The notes: a model not told the origin generated them from the sequence alone. 64,000 nucleotides of DNA from Polytrichum commune (GCA_950295325.1 OX485807.1:48844796-48908795); one strand, 5' to 3'. Shown: positions 13,849-25,954, numbered from the stretch's first letter. Numbers and translations: made by a program.

Positions 13849-14880
13849 TTCACCTTCAATCTTTTCTATGTATAACCTTTGATCGTAACAATGCAGGAAA
13901 TCCTTGTAGACATTAGGAGTAGAAGACCCATGGAACATAAACCATGATGAGCTCAAGTTATGCTAAAAATTGCATTGTGCACCCAACTCATTTCAATAGA
14001 TTTGAGTGTATCAATATGTGTATCATTGTAAGGAGCATTGTACTTCAACTTATTCTAGATTATAACCATTCAAATTTCCAAAATGACGTACAATGTGGCT
14101 ATTAGAGTGAAAAATGTACTACTAATTGTTCTTTTGCACATTTGTTCAAACGCACTCAAATCGCACAAGAAAATCACAAGGTACGTGGCCCGGTGTTATA
14201 CTCTACCTTTTATTGACCATGTGTTGTGTCTTCACATTTGTGTTGCATTAGCAAATATGTGATGCACCCTCAACAAAACTAGTCTGGAAATTAGACCTCT
14301 CCTTGTTTAGTTAGGTTATCAAAAGTGCATGTTTGTTGATTCCTTAACTGGATCCATAGTTCCTCCAAATTGTGTTCATTATTGAGTGTGGAGTAGCTAA
14401 TAAAATTAGAAGACGTAGTAATAAAATTATTGAGTGAGGAGTAGTTAATTGAATATATACGTCTCTATGGTATTTGTTCTTTGATCCTCACCTAACCATT
14501 CACCAATCAAATATATGTGTATGATTAAGAAAACTAACTAAATAACACCCGCATACCATAGCTTAGCAAGAACAAGGCAAGCTAAGGTGCGGGTGTCATT
14601 TGGTTACTTTTCATAATTAGGGGCGGGGGGAGGTGTATGACCATTTAATGAGCACAAAAATCTTCACTTTAATAATTAATAAGATATTCATATGAGCTCC
14701 AAAAATTATGAAGAAAGTGATACTTTCCTCGATTTGGATTTACTAACCATTGCGTACTAATTGTGTGTTTCGTATTCCAAGAGAAGTGGGCTAGTTGGAA
14801 AAAGTAACCAATTAAGGTACATTTTCCTTATGTGATCAAGAACGCACATCATGGTGACAAGTTACAGTTTTCATGGGACC
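11505..14880. repeat. Dispersed block copy R2, first part
   Basis: The region 11505-12425 matches 7505-8880. The region 13080-14880 matches 24340-25950 nearly continuously, including the shared text around TGGTTTAACATGGCCCACAC-type sequence and AATTAATAAGATA. A poly-T run lies at about 13423-13445 and an (AAT)n/(ATT)n self-complementary microsatellite at about 13817-13850; both are lacking or shorter in the other copy. Bases 12430-13080 have no partner in this window. No gene is recognised. Confidence 0.65.
14535..14606. repeat. Short hairpin (ACACCCGCA/TGCGGGTGT), conserved in the second block copy
   Basis: The arms TAACTAAATAACACCCGCA and the reverse complement of TGCGGGTGTCATTTGGTTA pair around a short loop containing CTTAGC/GCTAAG. 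The same hairpin is at 25614-25685. It may be a tiny foldback element or a stem in a transcript; nothing shows that it is transcribed. Confidence 0.5.
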
Positions 14881-14884
14881 CTAA

Positions 14885-15770
14885 GTAAAATCTAACCTCG
14901 TTAATACGACACTCATTTATACAACACCCTTGATATTATGACACATTTTTGCGAGACTAAACTTTTTAGTTCTAAACTCTCTCTTTTATACTACTATGAC
15001 ACCCAATAATGAGACATTTGGAATCCCCATTTTTGTCATATTGAAGAGGTAGTTAATGCTAAATTCCTTACAACTATGTTATGTACATCTAGAATACATT
15101 TATTTTCACATGGGAAGTACTTGGGAACTTTACTTATTATTAAGAACTTAATGATAATTAGGGTTACTAGTGTAGAATGGACATGATTAGGGTAAGAGTG
15201 GCCTCCTGCCTAGTATGTTGCCATAAATTGATTTATGATGAGTTGGTGGATGTTGATTTGGGAACCAATTATGCACTAGACTTTGATCTTAATATTGATC
15301 TACATCAATAGATGTGGATGATGTTGTTCCACCTATAGTAAAGCGTACTGATGCTCAACGTCATGCATCATTGTTGTCTAGTTTCTTATTGGAGAACTCT
15401 TTATGCTTTTGTGTTAATGAAATTATTAGTTTTCAAAAGTTAGTAGGCAATTCAAAAAAGATGACAGATGCTAACTTGGGTATGCAACACCAGAGATATT
15501 TGGACTCCTATTTCAAGAGTTCTTGAAAAAAATTACATTTTTTTGAGGTTATAAGTTATTATTTCATACCATCTATACAACTTAAATTGGTTGTGTGCAT
15601 ATATATATATATATATTTCAAGCTCATATTACTTATGTTTTCGTATTCCCTCAATAATACGACAACTTTATGCCATTTGTCATATTAATGAGGAGATGAC
15701 ACCTCGATAATACGACTTTTGTGTTTCCCAATGTGCCATACTAAAGAGGGACAACAATAGTAGGAAGTCC
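14885..15770 (+). mobile_element. Degenerate Tigger/pogo-like (Tc1-mariner) DNA transposon remnant
   Basis: The ends carry AACCTCGTTAATACGACAC on the left and, inverted on the right, CTCTTTAGTATGGCAC and GTCGTATTATCGAGG, which resemble pogo/Tigger-type terminal sequences. Inside, 15314-15526 reads as a transposase C-terminal tail ending QRYLDSYFKSS, like the xxTLDSFF-type tail of plant pogo transposases. The upstream piece (DELVDVDLGTNYAL) is out of phase because of a small indel. Only a small 3' fraction of the gene remains. The whole remnant recurs at about 25955-26765, so insertion preceded block duplication. Family assignment rests on short motifs. Confidence 0.5.
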
Positions 15771-16682
15771 GAAAGAAACAAACATTTTAAAACTATCGAT
15801 AATGCAAAGCACCAAGAGAAAATCATTGGATATGAACATCTCTCACTCACTGAATGAAAACACCCTAAAATAGTATGTATGTTCAAAGCCACTTTTGGAA
15901 AATAATTACAGCCTTCACTCCATTGAACAGGGACAACTGACAGCTAGTTACACATGAACTGGTTGAAGTTGGAGACTTCAGGAGAATATCCTATCATTGT
16001 AGAGGAATCTATGGAAGAACATACTTTAAATGAATGAATTCAAAGCAAAACCGGAGAATGTGAACATGTAACCGGCTGGATTTATTTATTTATTTTTAGA
16101 CAGAAGGCCAAAGGCTAGCGCCATGTCGTTGAAAGAGAAAACGTGCCCACTTCAAGGGGAGGCGGGGCTCCTCAAGCGCGTATAACCGGCTGGTTTTGGA
16201 ATCACTGGGATCTTGACCAACTATGACTGAAAACAAAATTTGTTTCAAAGTCCAGGGAGTCAAAAGGGGTATGGGACTAAAAACTACTTCAAGATGATGT
16301 CAAACTGGCTAATTCCCCATAGTGGAGGAGTGTGGTAGCCTTTGTGAGATAGAGGCTAACATCGACTCAATCGTCCATATGAAAGAAGGACTTGAGACTC
16401 CCTCATTAATATTACGTTCTCAAATAGTGATTGAACTTATCCGTGACGGAGTTGAACAATTTCCTTTGCCGGATTAAAGTCTTCCCCTCGTTTGGTTTCC
16501 TTGGGTGGGCAATCCAAAAAGAATGTTATGCTTGTATATGTACTTAGCGCAAGGTATCCTTTAGTAAAAGACGAAAGAATAGTTGGCTCTACATGTTTCC
16601 AATTCGAAAGCCCCTATCTGTCTCATATATTGTGTTGTTGGATTTAGACTATGTTCTGACGGAATGGTAGATATGTGGTTTA
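15771..16682. repeat. Dispersed block copy R2, middle part
   Basis: The sequence matches 26755-27110 and then 28255-28620 of the second block copy. The intervening 1.1 kb of that copy (27120-28250) is missing here. A short AT and GC-mixed insert at about 16080-16190 (AACCGGCTGG repeated at both sides) is specific to this copy. No gene is recognised. Confidence 0.55.
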
Positions 16683-17267
16683 GGGGTTGTTCACACCATG
16701 GACCATGAAGTTGTCCCATGTCAAAGGGCATTTTTCCATGGTCACACTTTCATGGTCCGATTTCTTAAACATGTACTTTTAAACTCTTTGGGCCCCTGAC
16801 TAGGTGTAAACTGAACGTAGATAAAGAGAAGTGAACATGCACCCAAAAATGGATGTGCATACTTTTTTGAAATATATGTCCAAAAAGGGCAATTTTGGGA
16901 ATTTTCTTCATGTTCGATTTTCTCCCCTTCTTCTTTCCTTCTTTCCTTCTTTCCTCGTAACCATGGAAATGTTTGGCAAAAAAGAAACAATAAAAAAACA
17001 AAATTATTAGAAAATATTAAAACTGCCTCTCTTTGCCACGGTCCCTTCATATGTAGCGAGAAAACCTCTTTTGCCTCTCCCACTGCAAAACCCTTTGGAC
17101 CATGACAATGCATAATGTAGGCATGAAAATAAACATTTTGGAGATCTCAAGTTTCATGGTCACTCTTACATTTTATTTTTCTTGATACAAACTGAAGTGA
17201 TCTTGGAATGAGTTCAATAGCCAATGACGTATTGTAGAGGAGCAAGGTCCATGACGTAAACAACCTC
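16683..17267. mobile_element. Inverted-repeat element D1 (MITE), about 585 bp
   Basis: It begins GGGGTTGTTCACACCATGGA and ends with the inverted equivalent (GGTCCATGACGTAAACAACC), giving terminal inverted repeats of roughly 25-35 bp. The flanking 3-mers are TTA and TCA, which would fit a T-N-A target as in PIF/Harbinger, but the match is imperfect. Three relatives lie at 17393-17964, 23674-24234 and 28637-28992. The central part has no conserved frame, so it appears non-autonomous. Confidence 0.6.
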
Positions 17268-17392
17268 TCAATGGTGGTCAATTGTTGGTAACTCTCCACT
17301 CACTCCTATTATATTGTGCACTCCTATCTGCCTCATGTATTGTGCTACTAGTTCTAGATTATGTTATGACAATACGGTAGATATGTGGTATA

Positions 17393-17964
17393 GGGGTTGT
17401 TCGCATCATGGGCCATGTGAGAGGGCATTTTTCCATGGTCACATTTTCATCGTCTGATTTAAAAAAAACGCATTTTAGAGCCTTTGGGCCCTTCACTAGG
17501 TGTAAACCAAACATGGACCAAGAGAAGTGACCATGCACCAAAGAATGGACGTTCTGGTATTTTTGTAATATATGTCCAAAATGGGAAATTTTGGGAATTT
17601 CCTCCATGTTTGGCCTTCTTCCCTTTTTCTTCCTCCCTTCTTTCCTCATAACTATGGAAATATTCGGCAACAACAAAAAACAAAAAAATATCCCAAAAAA
17701 TATCAAATATTTATAAAAATTGCATTTCTTTTGTCATGGTCCCTTGACATTTGTAGTGAGAGAACCTCTTTTGCTTCTCCCGTCGCAAAATCCATTGGAC
17801 CATGACAATGCATAATGTAGGCCTGAAAATAGGCATTTTGGGGACCCTAAATTCCATGGTCACTCTTACATTTTTTTCCTTGATGTAAACCGAAATGGTC
17901 CCGGACAATCACATATTTTAGAGGAGCGAGGGCCAACTTCATGGTCCATGACGTAAACAACCCC
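17393..17964. mobile_element. Inverted-repeat element D2 (MITE), about 572 bp
   Basis: This tandem neighbour of D1 shares the GGGGTTGTT start, the internal CATGCACC and TGGACCATGACAATGCATAA segments, and the right end TTCATGGTCCATGACGTAAA. The flanking sequence before it (17280-17392, CTGCCTCATGTATTGTGCT) also repeats the flank of D1, so D1 and D2 arose by a roughly 710 bp tandem duplication that included flank, not by two independent insertions. Confidence 0.6.
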
Positions 17965-18229
17965 TCAATGTCGGTCATTTACTGGTAACTATCCGCTCAC
18001 TCCTGCTATAAGGATGCTATTCTTCTGGAAGGAATGACCATGAAATATTTTCTGATGTAGTTTGCCTTTTGGACTTGATTATAGTTGAAACCTATAACCA
18101 CCATAACTTCATAAAATACTAAAGCTGTCAGTAAATATCGCAAAACGACTGGAAGTCTTGGCAGAGGTGACGTAAAATTCGGCGGTTTCAGTATATATCA
18201 CGCACCCCAGCAAGAAGTATGAATGCTCT
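17965..18229. other. Intergenic, nothing recognised
   Basis: This is single-copy-looking sequence between the D2 element and a solo LTR. No feature is supported, apart from GCTCT at 18225-18229, the left target duplication of the next element. Confidence 0.4.
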
Positions 18230-21066
18230 TGTGAACCCTTTGAGTGGTCCACCACTCTGCGGGATCACTTTTAGTTAGAATGTTAGCATTAAAAGTTAGA
18301 ATTGATAGGGAATTAGGAAAAATTAGTTCATTTAGCATTTAGCCTAGAAGAAGGAAGGTCAAAATGAAACTAAGTAGTGCTAGAAGATAGCAAAGTAGAA
18401 AAAATGTGCTAGCTAGTAAAAACAACTAGCTAAGCAAATATTAGTAGATGCTAGTTATTAAGCAAATGTTAGTAGATGCTAGCTAAGCAAGTGTTAGTTT
18501 ATTAGTTAGTGTGAGGCACACAAGACTATTGGAGGTGTTTTACGTAAGAAGATAAAATCGGCGTGAAGAATTTTGAAGAAAAAAAGAAAGAGAGCAAGGG
18601 GGATACTTGCCCACTTGCCCCCTTGCCAACTCGATGGCGGAAAAATTAGAAAGATTTCTAAAGGTTTTTTGTCGGAGCCACCTCGGCGAGAGGGTGGCAA
18701 CCTCAACCGGGAAAACCCCCGAGCCAAAATTTCGGGAAAGGGTTTGAAAAATGGATCCGGTGGAGGAGGGGTCCAACCCTTTTGTGAGAGGGTTTAAAAA
18801 CCCCTCCTTCCACCTTGTAGCTCTCTCTCTTTCTCTAGTTTTTGGGCGAAGCCCTGCTTCAATGTAGTTAGGAAAAAATCCTTTAGCATGTATTCTCAAT
18901 GGTCTAAAAGAAAGGCTTGAGAACCTCCTCTACTCTCTCTCTCCTAGTTAGGTTGTGTGTTTATTAACACACCAACAAAATTATTCCTTCTTTTGTAGAG
19001 GTAGGTTGGATGGTAGAGTTTTGAGTAGAGGCATTATAGACCTCATCTGCCAATGCCCTGAAGGCTTAGTTCAAAAGCTAGAACAAGATACTTATCATTT
19101 TTCTCTTAGAGAGATTTCATATAGCTATCCATAGCCGTTTCCCATTTGTGATTTGGTTGAGATGACAATTAGTTATGAATTTTCAAAGATGGAGTAGAAA
19201 AAACTGGGTGGTCTTGTGGGTAGCGGCTGCTGGATCAGACCTGCGAGCCCAATAGGAATTTTAATTCCAAGAAATTATATTTTTCCCAAGTAGAACTTTT
19301 GTGTAGCTTTCCAAAATGGCTTAGAACATTTGATTTGAGCATGATTTGAATTAGATATGAATTGTGCAAGATGGGACACATAGTTTGAGAACTTTTGGTT
19401 GACTGCTGCATTACAGAGGACCTGCTGGGTTCACTTCGGCTTACCTTTCTAATCACATATTTTTATCAAATACATCTTTTTAATATCTCTCCAGGGTCAT
19501 ATAGAACGTTTGATTTGACTAAGATTTGAATTAGATATGAATTGTTGAAGGCGAGATACATAGTTTAAGCCTTCTTGATTGACTGCTGTGTTACAAGGAG
19601 TCCGCTGAATTTCTATTAGCTTAACCTGCTGATGTCATAATTTTCCTAGTTAGAGCTTGTTCATAGCTTTCCAATGGTATAAGGAAAGCCTAGATCCAAG
19701 TAGTAAGGAATGTGCTATGAATATTTGAAGTTAGAAGGTAGATAGGTGGGTTGGAAGGGTCGGTTGAATCGACCTCACACTTCCAACCCTCATAACTTTT
19801 GCATTTCTTATCCGATTAGAGTGATTTTTAGATCATTGGAAAGATAATTTGGTGCACTAAGTATAAATATTATGCTTAGGATTAAATTACAGGGCAGAAT
19901 AACACTTTATATTTTAATTGTTAACTAAGGTACGCTTACTACCAAACTAGTTACAAAGAAGGAGGCAAGGTCGACGCTCGGAAAGTGGAGCAAGGAAGGA
20001 GGTAGCGGCTCGGCCTACATCAAGCCCAAATCAACCGAGGAAAATTGAGGTAAATTAACTAACCTTAAGCCTTCCATTTAGGATTGGAGGGAGCACGGCT
20101 AAGGTACGCATTTCTAAACCCACTCACCTATCTCGTAAGGTCAAGTGGCTTGACCACTTGACCGCCAAGGGAGTACCCAATTCCATTGTTTTCGGGGCCC
20201 TTGGTATGTTTTGTGGTAGTAGCTTCATTTATTAGCAAGTTTCGTGTGTGGTAAGTCGGATTAATCACCGACACGACCACTCTGAATGTTGTTGGTGGAA
20301 AGGTGGGGTTAATGACCCGCGAATCCACTATTATGTTGTTGGCCCCATAGATTGGGAGTAATGGCCCAATTTATGAAGATTGCGCAACAGGTTGAACCTA
20401 CAGGTCGCCCGTCACCCTGGTCCCATTGAGTTGCATTTCGTGGTCTATCCAGTGTAAACACATTTAACAATCAAAACATACCAAATAAATCGTAAACCCT
20501 TGTTGGCAAGAGACCCGAGGTAAGGGGTGATGCCTAATATGTTAATGTAGTAAGTTAGGACGTGCAAACAAAAGTAAGTAATTAAGAAGGAATTTGTGTG
20601 AAGGGTGGGACTTAGGCCAAGTTCCCCCGCTTAGAAAACTAAATAGAACTAAATAAAGAAATAGGAAGAATTGAATGGTCCATCAAATTGTCGTTATTCC
20701 GTTCGTTGAGTTAGGGTGGTATGAGTCACACCCGGTTGGGTGTATCAGAACCATCCCAATTCACAAATTAGGATTGCCTTGGTTTCAAGGCTGGTGCGTC
20801 TGTGCGTAGAATAGGTTGTAGGTTAAGGTTAGAACTAGATATGAAATTGGTTAGTGGAGTTTAAAGCCACACTAGTAAAAAACTAAGGCCTAACCTCCGG
20901 AGGTACTACGACGCATATTTAATCTCCCTTAAAAATCTAACTACTCACGTTATACACCTATCATCCGGGTTCGGCTTGGGCGCCTGCAAATGCAGGCCAC
21001 CTTCACCGAAGGGCTTGTGTGATACTTTTAGGCTCCCTCGAAAGGGGGTGGCCCAAAAGTACCACA
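18230..21066 (+). mobile_element. Solo LTR of an LTR retrotransposon, 2837 bp, TSD GCTCT
   Basis: It starts TGTGAACCC, ends AAGTACCACA and is flanked by an exact 5 bp duplication GCTCT (18225-18229 and 21067-21071). It includes two modules with a 180 bp period (about 19300-19480 and 19480-19660) sharing GATTTGAATTAGATATGAAT, a pattern common in long plant LTRs. No gag or pol sequence is present, so it is a recombination remnant (fossil). Its TGTGA.CCC start resembles the LTR at 53636-55308, but the bodies differ, so it may be a separate subfamily. Age cannot be read from a single LTR. Confidence 0.75.
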
Positions 21067-21215
21067 GCTCTCATCATCACACGAGTGAGCAGACTACCAA
21101 ATGCAGATTGCAAAGAGCCTCACTGTTAAGTTATTCTCGTGTGTGTTGTGTGGAGCGGATTGAATGGAATGTGTCACGAAACACGGACCGGATGCGGACC
21201 CAAAGAATTTGAAGC

Positions 21216-21875
21216 GTGAGAGATGACTGGACCTGCAGAGCACCTCAACAGTACTACTGGAATATAGAGCATAGTGAACGTTCTCACCCCCAATTTAACA
21301 AACCAAACAGACCAAAACATTTCAATGTGGAAGGACGTCACGGCTGTGGAAGAAGAGAAGCCGAGTCCACATCCCCAGCGCCCAAAACCTGGAGTGTTTG
21401 GGTTTCTTCTTCCAATGGTAGCTTAATTAGTTCGGACGCTGGCACATGTGTCTCGTGTTATGACTCCACATTCGCCTCGCTTGTCCTCTTCTTGAGGAAT
21501 ACAGACACTTTCTCAGCACACGTGTCCCCAAGTCACTTGAGCTCACTCCGTGCAATCTTCACCGTTGATAGCATGGAATTTGTGACTTACCACTTGACAC
21601 AGTGTTGCAAGTCCCAAATCCCGAGTATGACATGGATGCCTGCATGGCATCATTTCTTGGAGGCGAGGCTTGGGAAATGTGTTGAGTGTTGGGTCGACCA
21701 AAAAGCTACACCCAACTCTCTTGCAAATATTTTCGCCTACATTAATCAAGATCCCACTCTAATGATAGTTATGAAGCTCAACAAATGGGACTTGGTCTCC
21801 ATGTTGGGACTTTCTAACATGCTAAGCGTGGAATGCGTGTTGGAGATCTTTCGAAGGGTTCGCGAGATGGAGTAG
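21216..21875 (+). CDS. Open frame of 219 codons, unrecognised; doubtful gene
   Basis: This open frame contains GRREAESTSPAPKTWSVW and a tail AEST..FRRVREME. No domain is recognised. About 560 bp of it (from about 21285) is repeated at 29010-29570, where the same frame is kept for some 100 codons and is then lost through a net 7-base deletion. The other copy also has an added (CGTCCA)n run that keeps the frame. Loss of frame in the only paralogue argues for noncoding repeat DNA, but the local GC content and codon-like look leave a small chance of a real orphan gene fragment. Confidence 0.2.
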   Translation: MRDDWTCRAPQQYYWNIEHSERSHPQFNKPNRPKHFNVEGRHGCGRREAESTSPAPKTWSVWVSSSNGSLISSDAGTCVSCYDSTFASLVLFLRNTDTFSAHVSPSHLSSLRAIFTVDSMEFVTYHLTQCCKSQIPSMTWMPAWHHFLEARLGKCVECWVDQKATPNSLANIFAYINQDPTLMIVMKLNKWDLVSMLGLSNMLSVECVLEIFRRVREME

Positions 21876-21932
21876 GCCGGTGCCAACCTACCTTGGATGT
21901 AGTGCAGATATTATCAACAAAGTCGACACGGG

Positions 21933-23673
21933 TGTCAGCCCTAAACTCCCACCCTTATGCGTCGTAGTCCGGGTGGAAGCCTGAGGCTCACATGTACTTA
22001 ATTAACTTCCTCTCTCCCGTTGACTTGGATCCATGCTCCAACCACATTAATGCCAAACACACCGTTTACTCCAATTGAACCAAGGTTACAAGCATTTAAA
22101 AATGCTTTACTCTATTATGCATTGCTCAGTATCTTCACTTGTGAGTTTTAACACACCACCCAATCACAATACTCCTACCCTTCTTCCTATAAAGTAATCT
22201 AACTAGTGATGCATTCCTATGCTACCACTAAGTTGGGTTTCCCTAACTAACCACCCACTAATTACTACGCTAGTTGACTACCTAATTACCAACTCCAGGG
22301 CTATGGCTACCCAATGCTAACGGTTGCATTCGGTCCAACAGCTCTGCTCCTCTGCTCCACTGGTCCCCTGTTCCTCCTCCTTTGTGGGTCCCACCTCAAC
22401 CTTCCCACATACTCAGTCTCGTCGCGGACTTCCCTCTGTGTGGATTTTCCCAGTCTTGTACTCCCTAGAGAAGCTTTGCTTCTATGCTGGACTTAGCGAC
22501 CTCCTGGAACCATCACAGATAGGCATGACGGTCCTGGTGACCTCCGATTTGAGGGAAGCAGAGCCTTCCTTCAACCAGCGTTCGGCCAACAGGTTTTTGG
22601 ATCCTCCCATTGTCCCCGAGTTCTGTACAGCAGCAACTCTTGACCTTGCTCCTCCGCAACCAGCCATAGAAACTCCGCTCAATCTGTCACCGCCATCATA
22701 GATGTGTTCATTCAACCAAAGGTAGCTGAGCTCCTGAACCTCCTCGCAATGTGAGTGTTCTCCTGAGGCAGCCACATTGAACATGTAACCGTCGTAATCG
22801 GCAGTGCGCTCGCCTCCAATCCACTGTGACTTAATGATGTTGGGTTCGCCGTTCCCTCACACAATGCTGCTGCTGGTCCTTCTCAGCATCGGTCTCTCCT
22901 GACGCCGCTCACGGCATCTGTTGCTTGGATACCTGAGCTGCCCGAAGAATCACAGGAAGCCCAGAAATTCCCTACCGCCCGACTCAACAGTTTCAGTAGA
23001 TCAAATGCTCATTTACTCAACTTTTTAGAATGGACACCCAGGGTTCAGCAATGCGCCCAGATCCCCGCACACCAACCGCCTCAAATCTCTGGCAAATTCA
23101 ACGCCCAATGCTGGGCCGGTAGCTTGTCACTCAGCCCTGCAATAGAATCTATATGTCATGTGGCCCTCTTCGTTTTCCCTTCCATACACGGTATCCTGGA
23201 GCCTCTGCTTCCTCGAACAGTGGGTTCCTTTGAGCCAGTTGTAGATTTCGGCAGGGGCTCCGCCCGACCTCCTCTATCTCCCTCAGAGTTTTTTGAGAGA
23301 ATGGAAGAGTCTGCTCCTCGGCCGAGACCCCACCCTGGATCCGGAAATCAAGCAGTTACCTCATCCACAATTTGGAGGGACCCCCCCCTTGAATGAACAA
23401 TGGCCTAAGCCCAAACGACCATGCCCTTGCCTCAAGCCACTTGAGCTTAAGTGACTTGAGCTTAAGCATCACCTAAACATAATTGAATTACTTACTTGTC
23501 TTTTGGTCTTTTTCTCTTGTACTAACTCAAGTCCAACACTTAACTCAACTATAACTGAATTTTAACACATCACTCTTTTTTGTATGCTTTTGACTATTCA
23601 AACAAACACGAATTCTAAGGTTTTCATAATTTTTAAGCTTAAGAAGACATGTGGGCACAATCTTGGGCTCACA
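21933..23673 (-). mobile_element. Solo LTR, 1741 bp, TSD ACGGG
   Basis: Read on the minus strand it runs from TGTGAGCCCAAGATTGTG to a TGACA end. It is flanked by exact ACGGG duplications (21928-21932 and 23674-23678). The end region shares ACGCATAAGGGTGGG-like sequence with the LTRs at 37682, 45947 and 53636, so it belongs to the same family. Its middle is GC-rich and fairly open but shows no gag or pol. It is a fossil remnant that inserted at the edge of the D3 element. Confidence 0.78.
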
Positions 23674-24234
23674 ACGGGCCAATCTACATCATCGACCGTG
23701 AAGTTGTCCGCTATCAGGGCGTTTTTCCATGGTCTAGTTTTTGAAGAAATGTATTTTTGAAGCTTTTGGACCCTTGAGTAGGTGTAAATTGAACGTGGAC
23801 CAAGAGAAGTGACCCTGTACTAGAATATGGATGTCCTGAATTTTTTTTCAATATGTGTTAAAAAAGGACAGTTTTGGGAATTTTCTTCATGTTTGATCTT
23901 CTTCCCTTCTTCACTTCTTTCCTCATAACTATGAAAATGTTTGGCAAAACATTAAAAAAAAAACATAAACAAAGAAAGTTTGTCACAACTGAATTTCTTT
24001 GTCATGGTCCCCTGACATTTACAATGAGAAAACCTTTTTTGCCTCTCTTAGTGCAAAATCCATTGGATCATGACAGTGGTAATCGGCCTCTTGGGGATCT
24101 CAAATTCCATGATCACTCTTGCATTTTTTTCCTTGATGTAAATTAAAGTGGCCCTACAAAAGAGTTCAACAACCAATCACATATATATTTTAAAGGAGCA
24201 AGAAACGACTTCATGGTCCGTGATGTCAACAGCT
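23674..24234. mobile_element. Inverted-repeat element D3 (MITE)
   Basis: This is a diverged member of the D family. CGACCGTGAAGTTGTCC is at the left, ACTTCATGGTCCGTGATGTC at the right, and the GTGACC and TTTTGGGAATTTTCTTCATG interior is shared with 16683-17267. Its left edge abuts the solo LTR. Confidence 0.5.
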
Positions 24235-24242
24235 TAAGCCTT

Positions 24243-24310
24243 CTATCAAATATTCAACTGACAGGAACAGACACCACACTTGATCTTAGCCAAAAGGCCA
24301 AGGAAGGTAA
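24243..24310 (-). pseudogene. U2 snRNA 5'-end fragment
   Basis: On the minus strand the sequence reads TACCTTCCTTGGCCTTTTGG, then CTAAGATCAAGTGTGGTGTC and TGTTCCTGTCAG. This is the 5' end of U2 snRNA, including the region that pairs with U6 and leads towards the branch-point recognition element. About 68 bases are present with several substitutions; the Sm site and the 3' stem-loops are absent. It is therefore a truncated pseudogene, probably moved by a retroelement, and not a functional snRNA gene. No upstream sequence element or TATA box is seen on the proper side. Confidence 0.8.
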
Positions 24311-24319
24311 GAATACGTC

Positions 24320-25949
24320 CACAATATTGTGATCAATTTTCATGATCACAATTGCTAACTAGATGAGATGATTCACGACCCAATCCAAGAGCTTGAAGTG
24401 TATGTGGAGTTGGAAGTGGCCTACATACCTTAGCTTAGACCAACTACACATGGTCCTCACACAAATGCTTGAGATTGGTTGTTACATTGAATAAAACCAA
24501 CTTAAGTGGGAATCGGCCCCTAATGGGTGTAGGCACTAAACCTATAGGACCACGTACAAGGGAACAAGCTCAATTTACATCGCATCAAAATGACATTTCT
24601 TTTCCATTTCTATTTCAAATGGGATAAATCAAAATCAAAATACATCTCAAATAATTTATATATATATATTTGGGTGGGTCCAAGACCATGGTTTTTGCCC
24701 CTCAAATGTTCTTTTGAGATTTATGACCAATATCTTACATGAATAGAAGAGTCATCTTACATCAAGAGTAGGATAAAATAAAACTATCATCCACGTCAAT
24801 TTCATGAAAAAAAACAATTGTTGTGGCTCACATCGATTTTGAACTAAAAATTTGGTATGGGTTAGAAATTAACATGGCCCACACTAATAAGGCTATTTAG
24901 TATACTACTGTAGATAACAACCCCCTCTACAAATCTTAGGGGCAAGCTTATTTGTCATGTGCAATTCTATGTATAACCTTTGATCTTAACAATGCAAGAA
25001 ATCCTTGTAGACATTAGGAGTAGAAGACCCATGGAACACAAACCATCATGAGCTCAACTCATCCTAAAAATTGGATTGTGCACCCGATTTGTTTCAATAT
25101 AATTGAGTGAATAAATATGTGTATCGTCGTAAGGAGCTTTGTACTTCAACTTATTCTTGCTTATAACCATTCATACTTCCAAAATGATACACAGTGTAGC
25201 TATAAGAGTGAAAAATGTACTACTAATTTGTGAGCCTCTTCTCTTTTGCACATATGTTCAAATGCACTCAAATCCCACAAGAACATCATAAGGTACGTGG
25301 GTGTTATACTCTACCTTCTATTGACCATGTGTTGTATTAGCAAACATGTGTTGAACCCTCAACAAAACTAGTATGCAAATTGGACCTCTCCTTTTTTAAT
25401 TACGGTTATCAAAAGTGCATATTTGTTGATTCCTTAATTGGATGCATAGTTCCTCCAAATTGTGTTCATTATTAGGTGTGGAGTAGTCAATAAAATTAGA
25501 TGACGTAGTAATAAAATTATTGAGTGAGGAGTAGTTAACTAAGTATATACGTCTCCATGGTATTTGTTATTTAACCATTCACCAATCAAATATATGTGTA
25601 TGATTAAGAAAACTAACTAAATAACACCCGCATACCATAGCTTAGCAAGAACAAGGCAAGCTAAGGTGCGGGTGTCAATTGGTTACTTTTCAAAATGGGG
25701 GGGGGGGGGGAGGTGTACTTCAGTTTAATAATTAATAAGATACTCATATGAGCTCCAAAAATTATGAAGAAAGTGATAATTTCCTCGATTTAGATTTGCT
25801 AACCATCGCGTACTAATTGTGTGTTTTGTATTCCAAGAGAAGTGGGCTAGTTGGAAAAAGTTACCAATTAAGGTACATCTACCTTATGTGATCAAGAACG
25901 CACATCATGGTGACAAGTTACAGTTTTCATGGGACCCTAAGTATAGTCT
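24320..25949. repeat. Dispersed block copy R3, first part
   Basis: The block aligns with 13050-14880 throughout and, for 24440-24770, also with 8890-9200. A poly-G run of about 14 lies at 25697-25711. No gene is recognised. Confidence 0.65.
25614..25685. repeat. Short hairpin, second copy
   Basis: This is the counterpart of 14535-14606, with ACACCCGCA and TGCGGGTGT arms. The single difference near the outer right arm (CAATT for CATTT) leaves the core stem intact. Confidence 0.5.
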
Positions 25950-25954
25950 AACCT

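Noticed and set aside
16742-17908. Minus-strand frames of 115-123 codons in the D elements
   Set aside because: They lie across inverted-repeat elements, differ between copies and have no recognisable domain.
22314-23396. Several plus-strand frames of 60-125 codons at 22-23 kb
   Set aside because: They fall inside a solo LTR bounded by an exact target duplication, in its GC-rich middle, with no conserved counterpart in sister LTRs.
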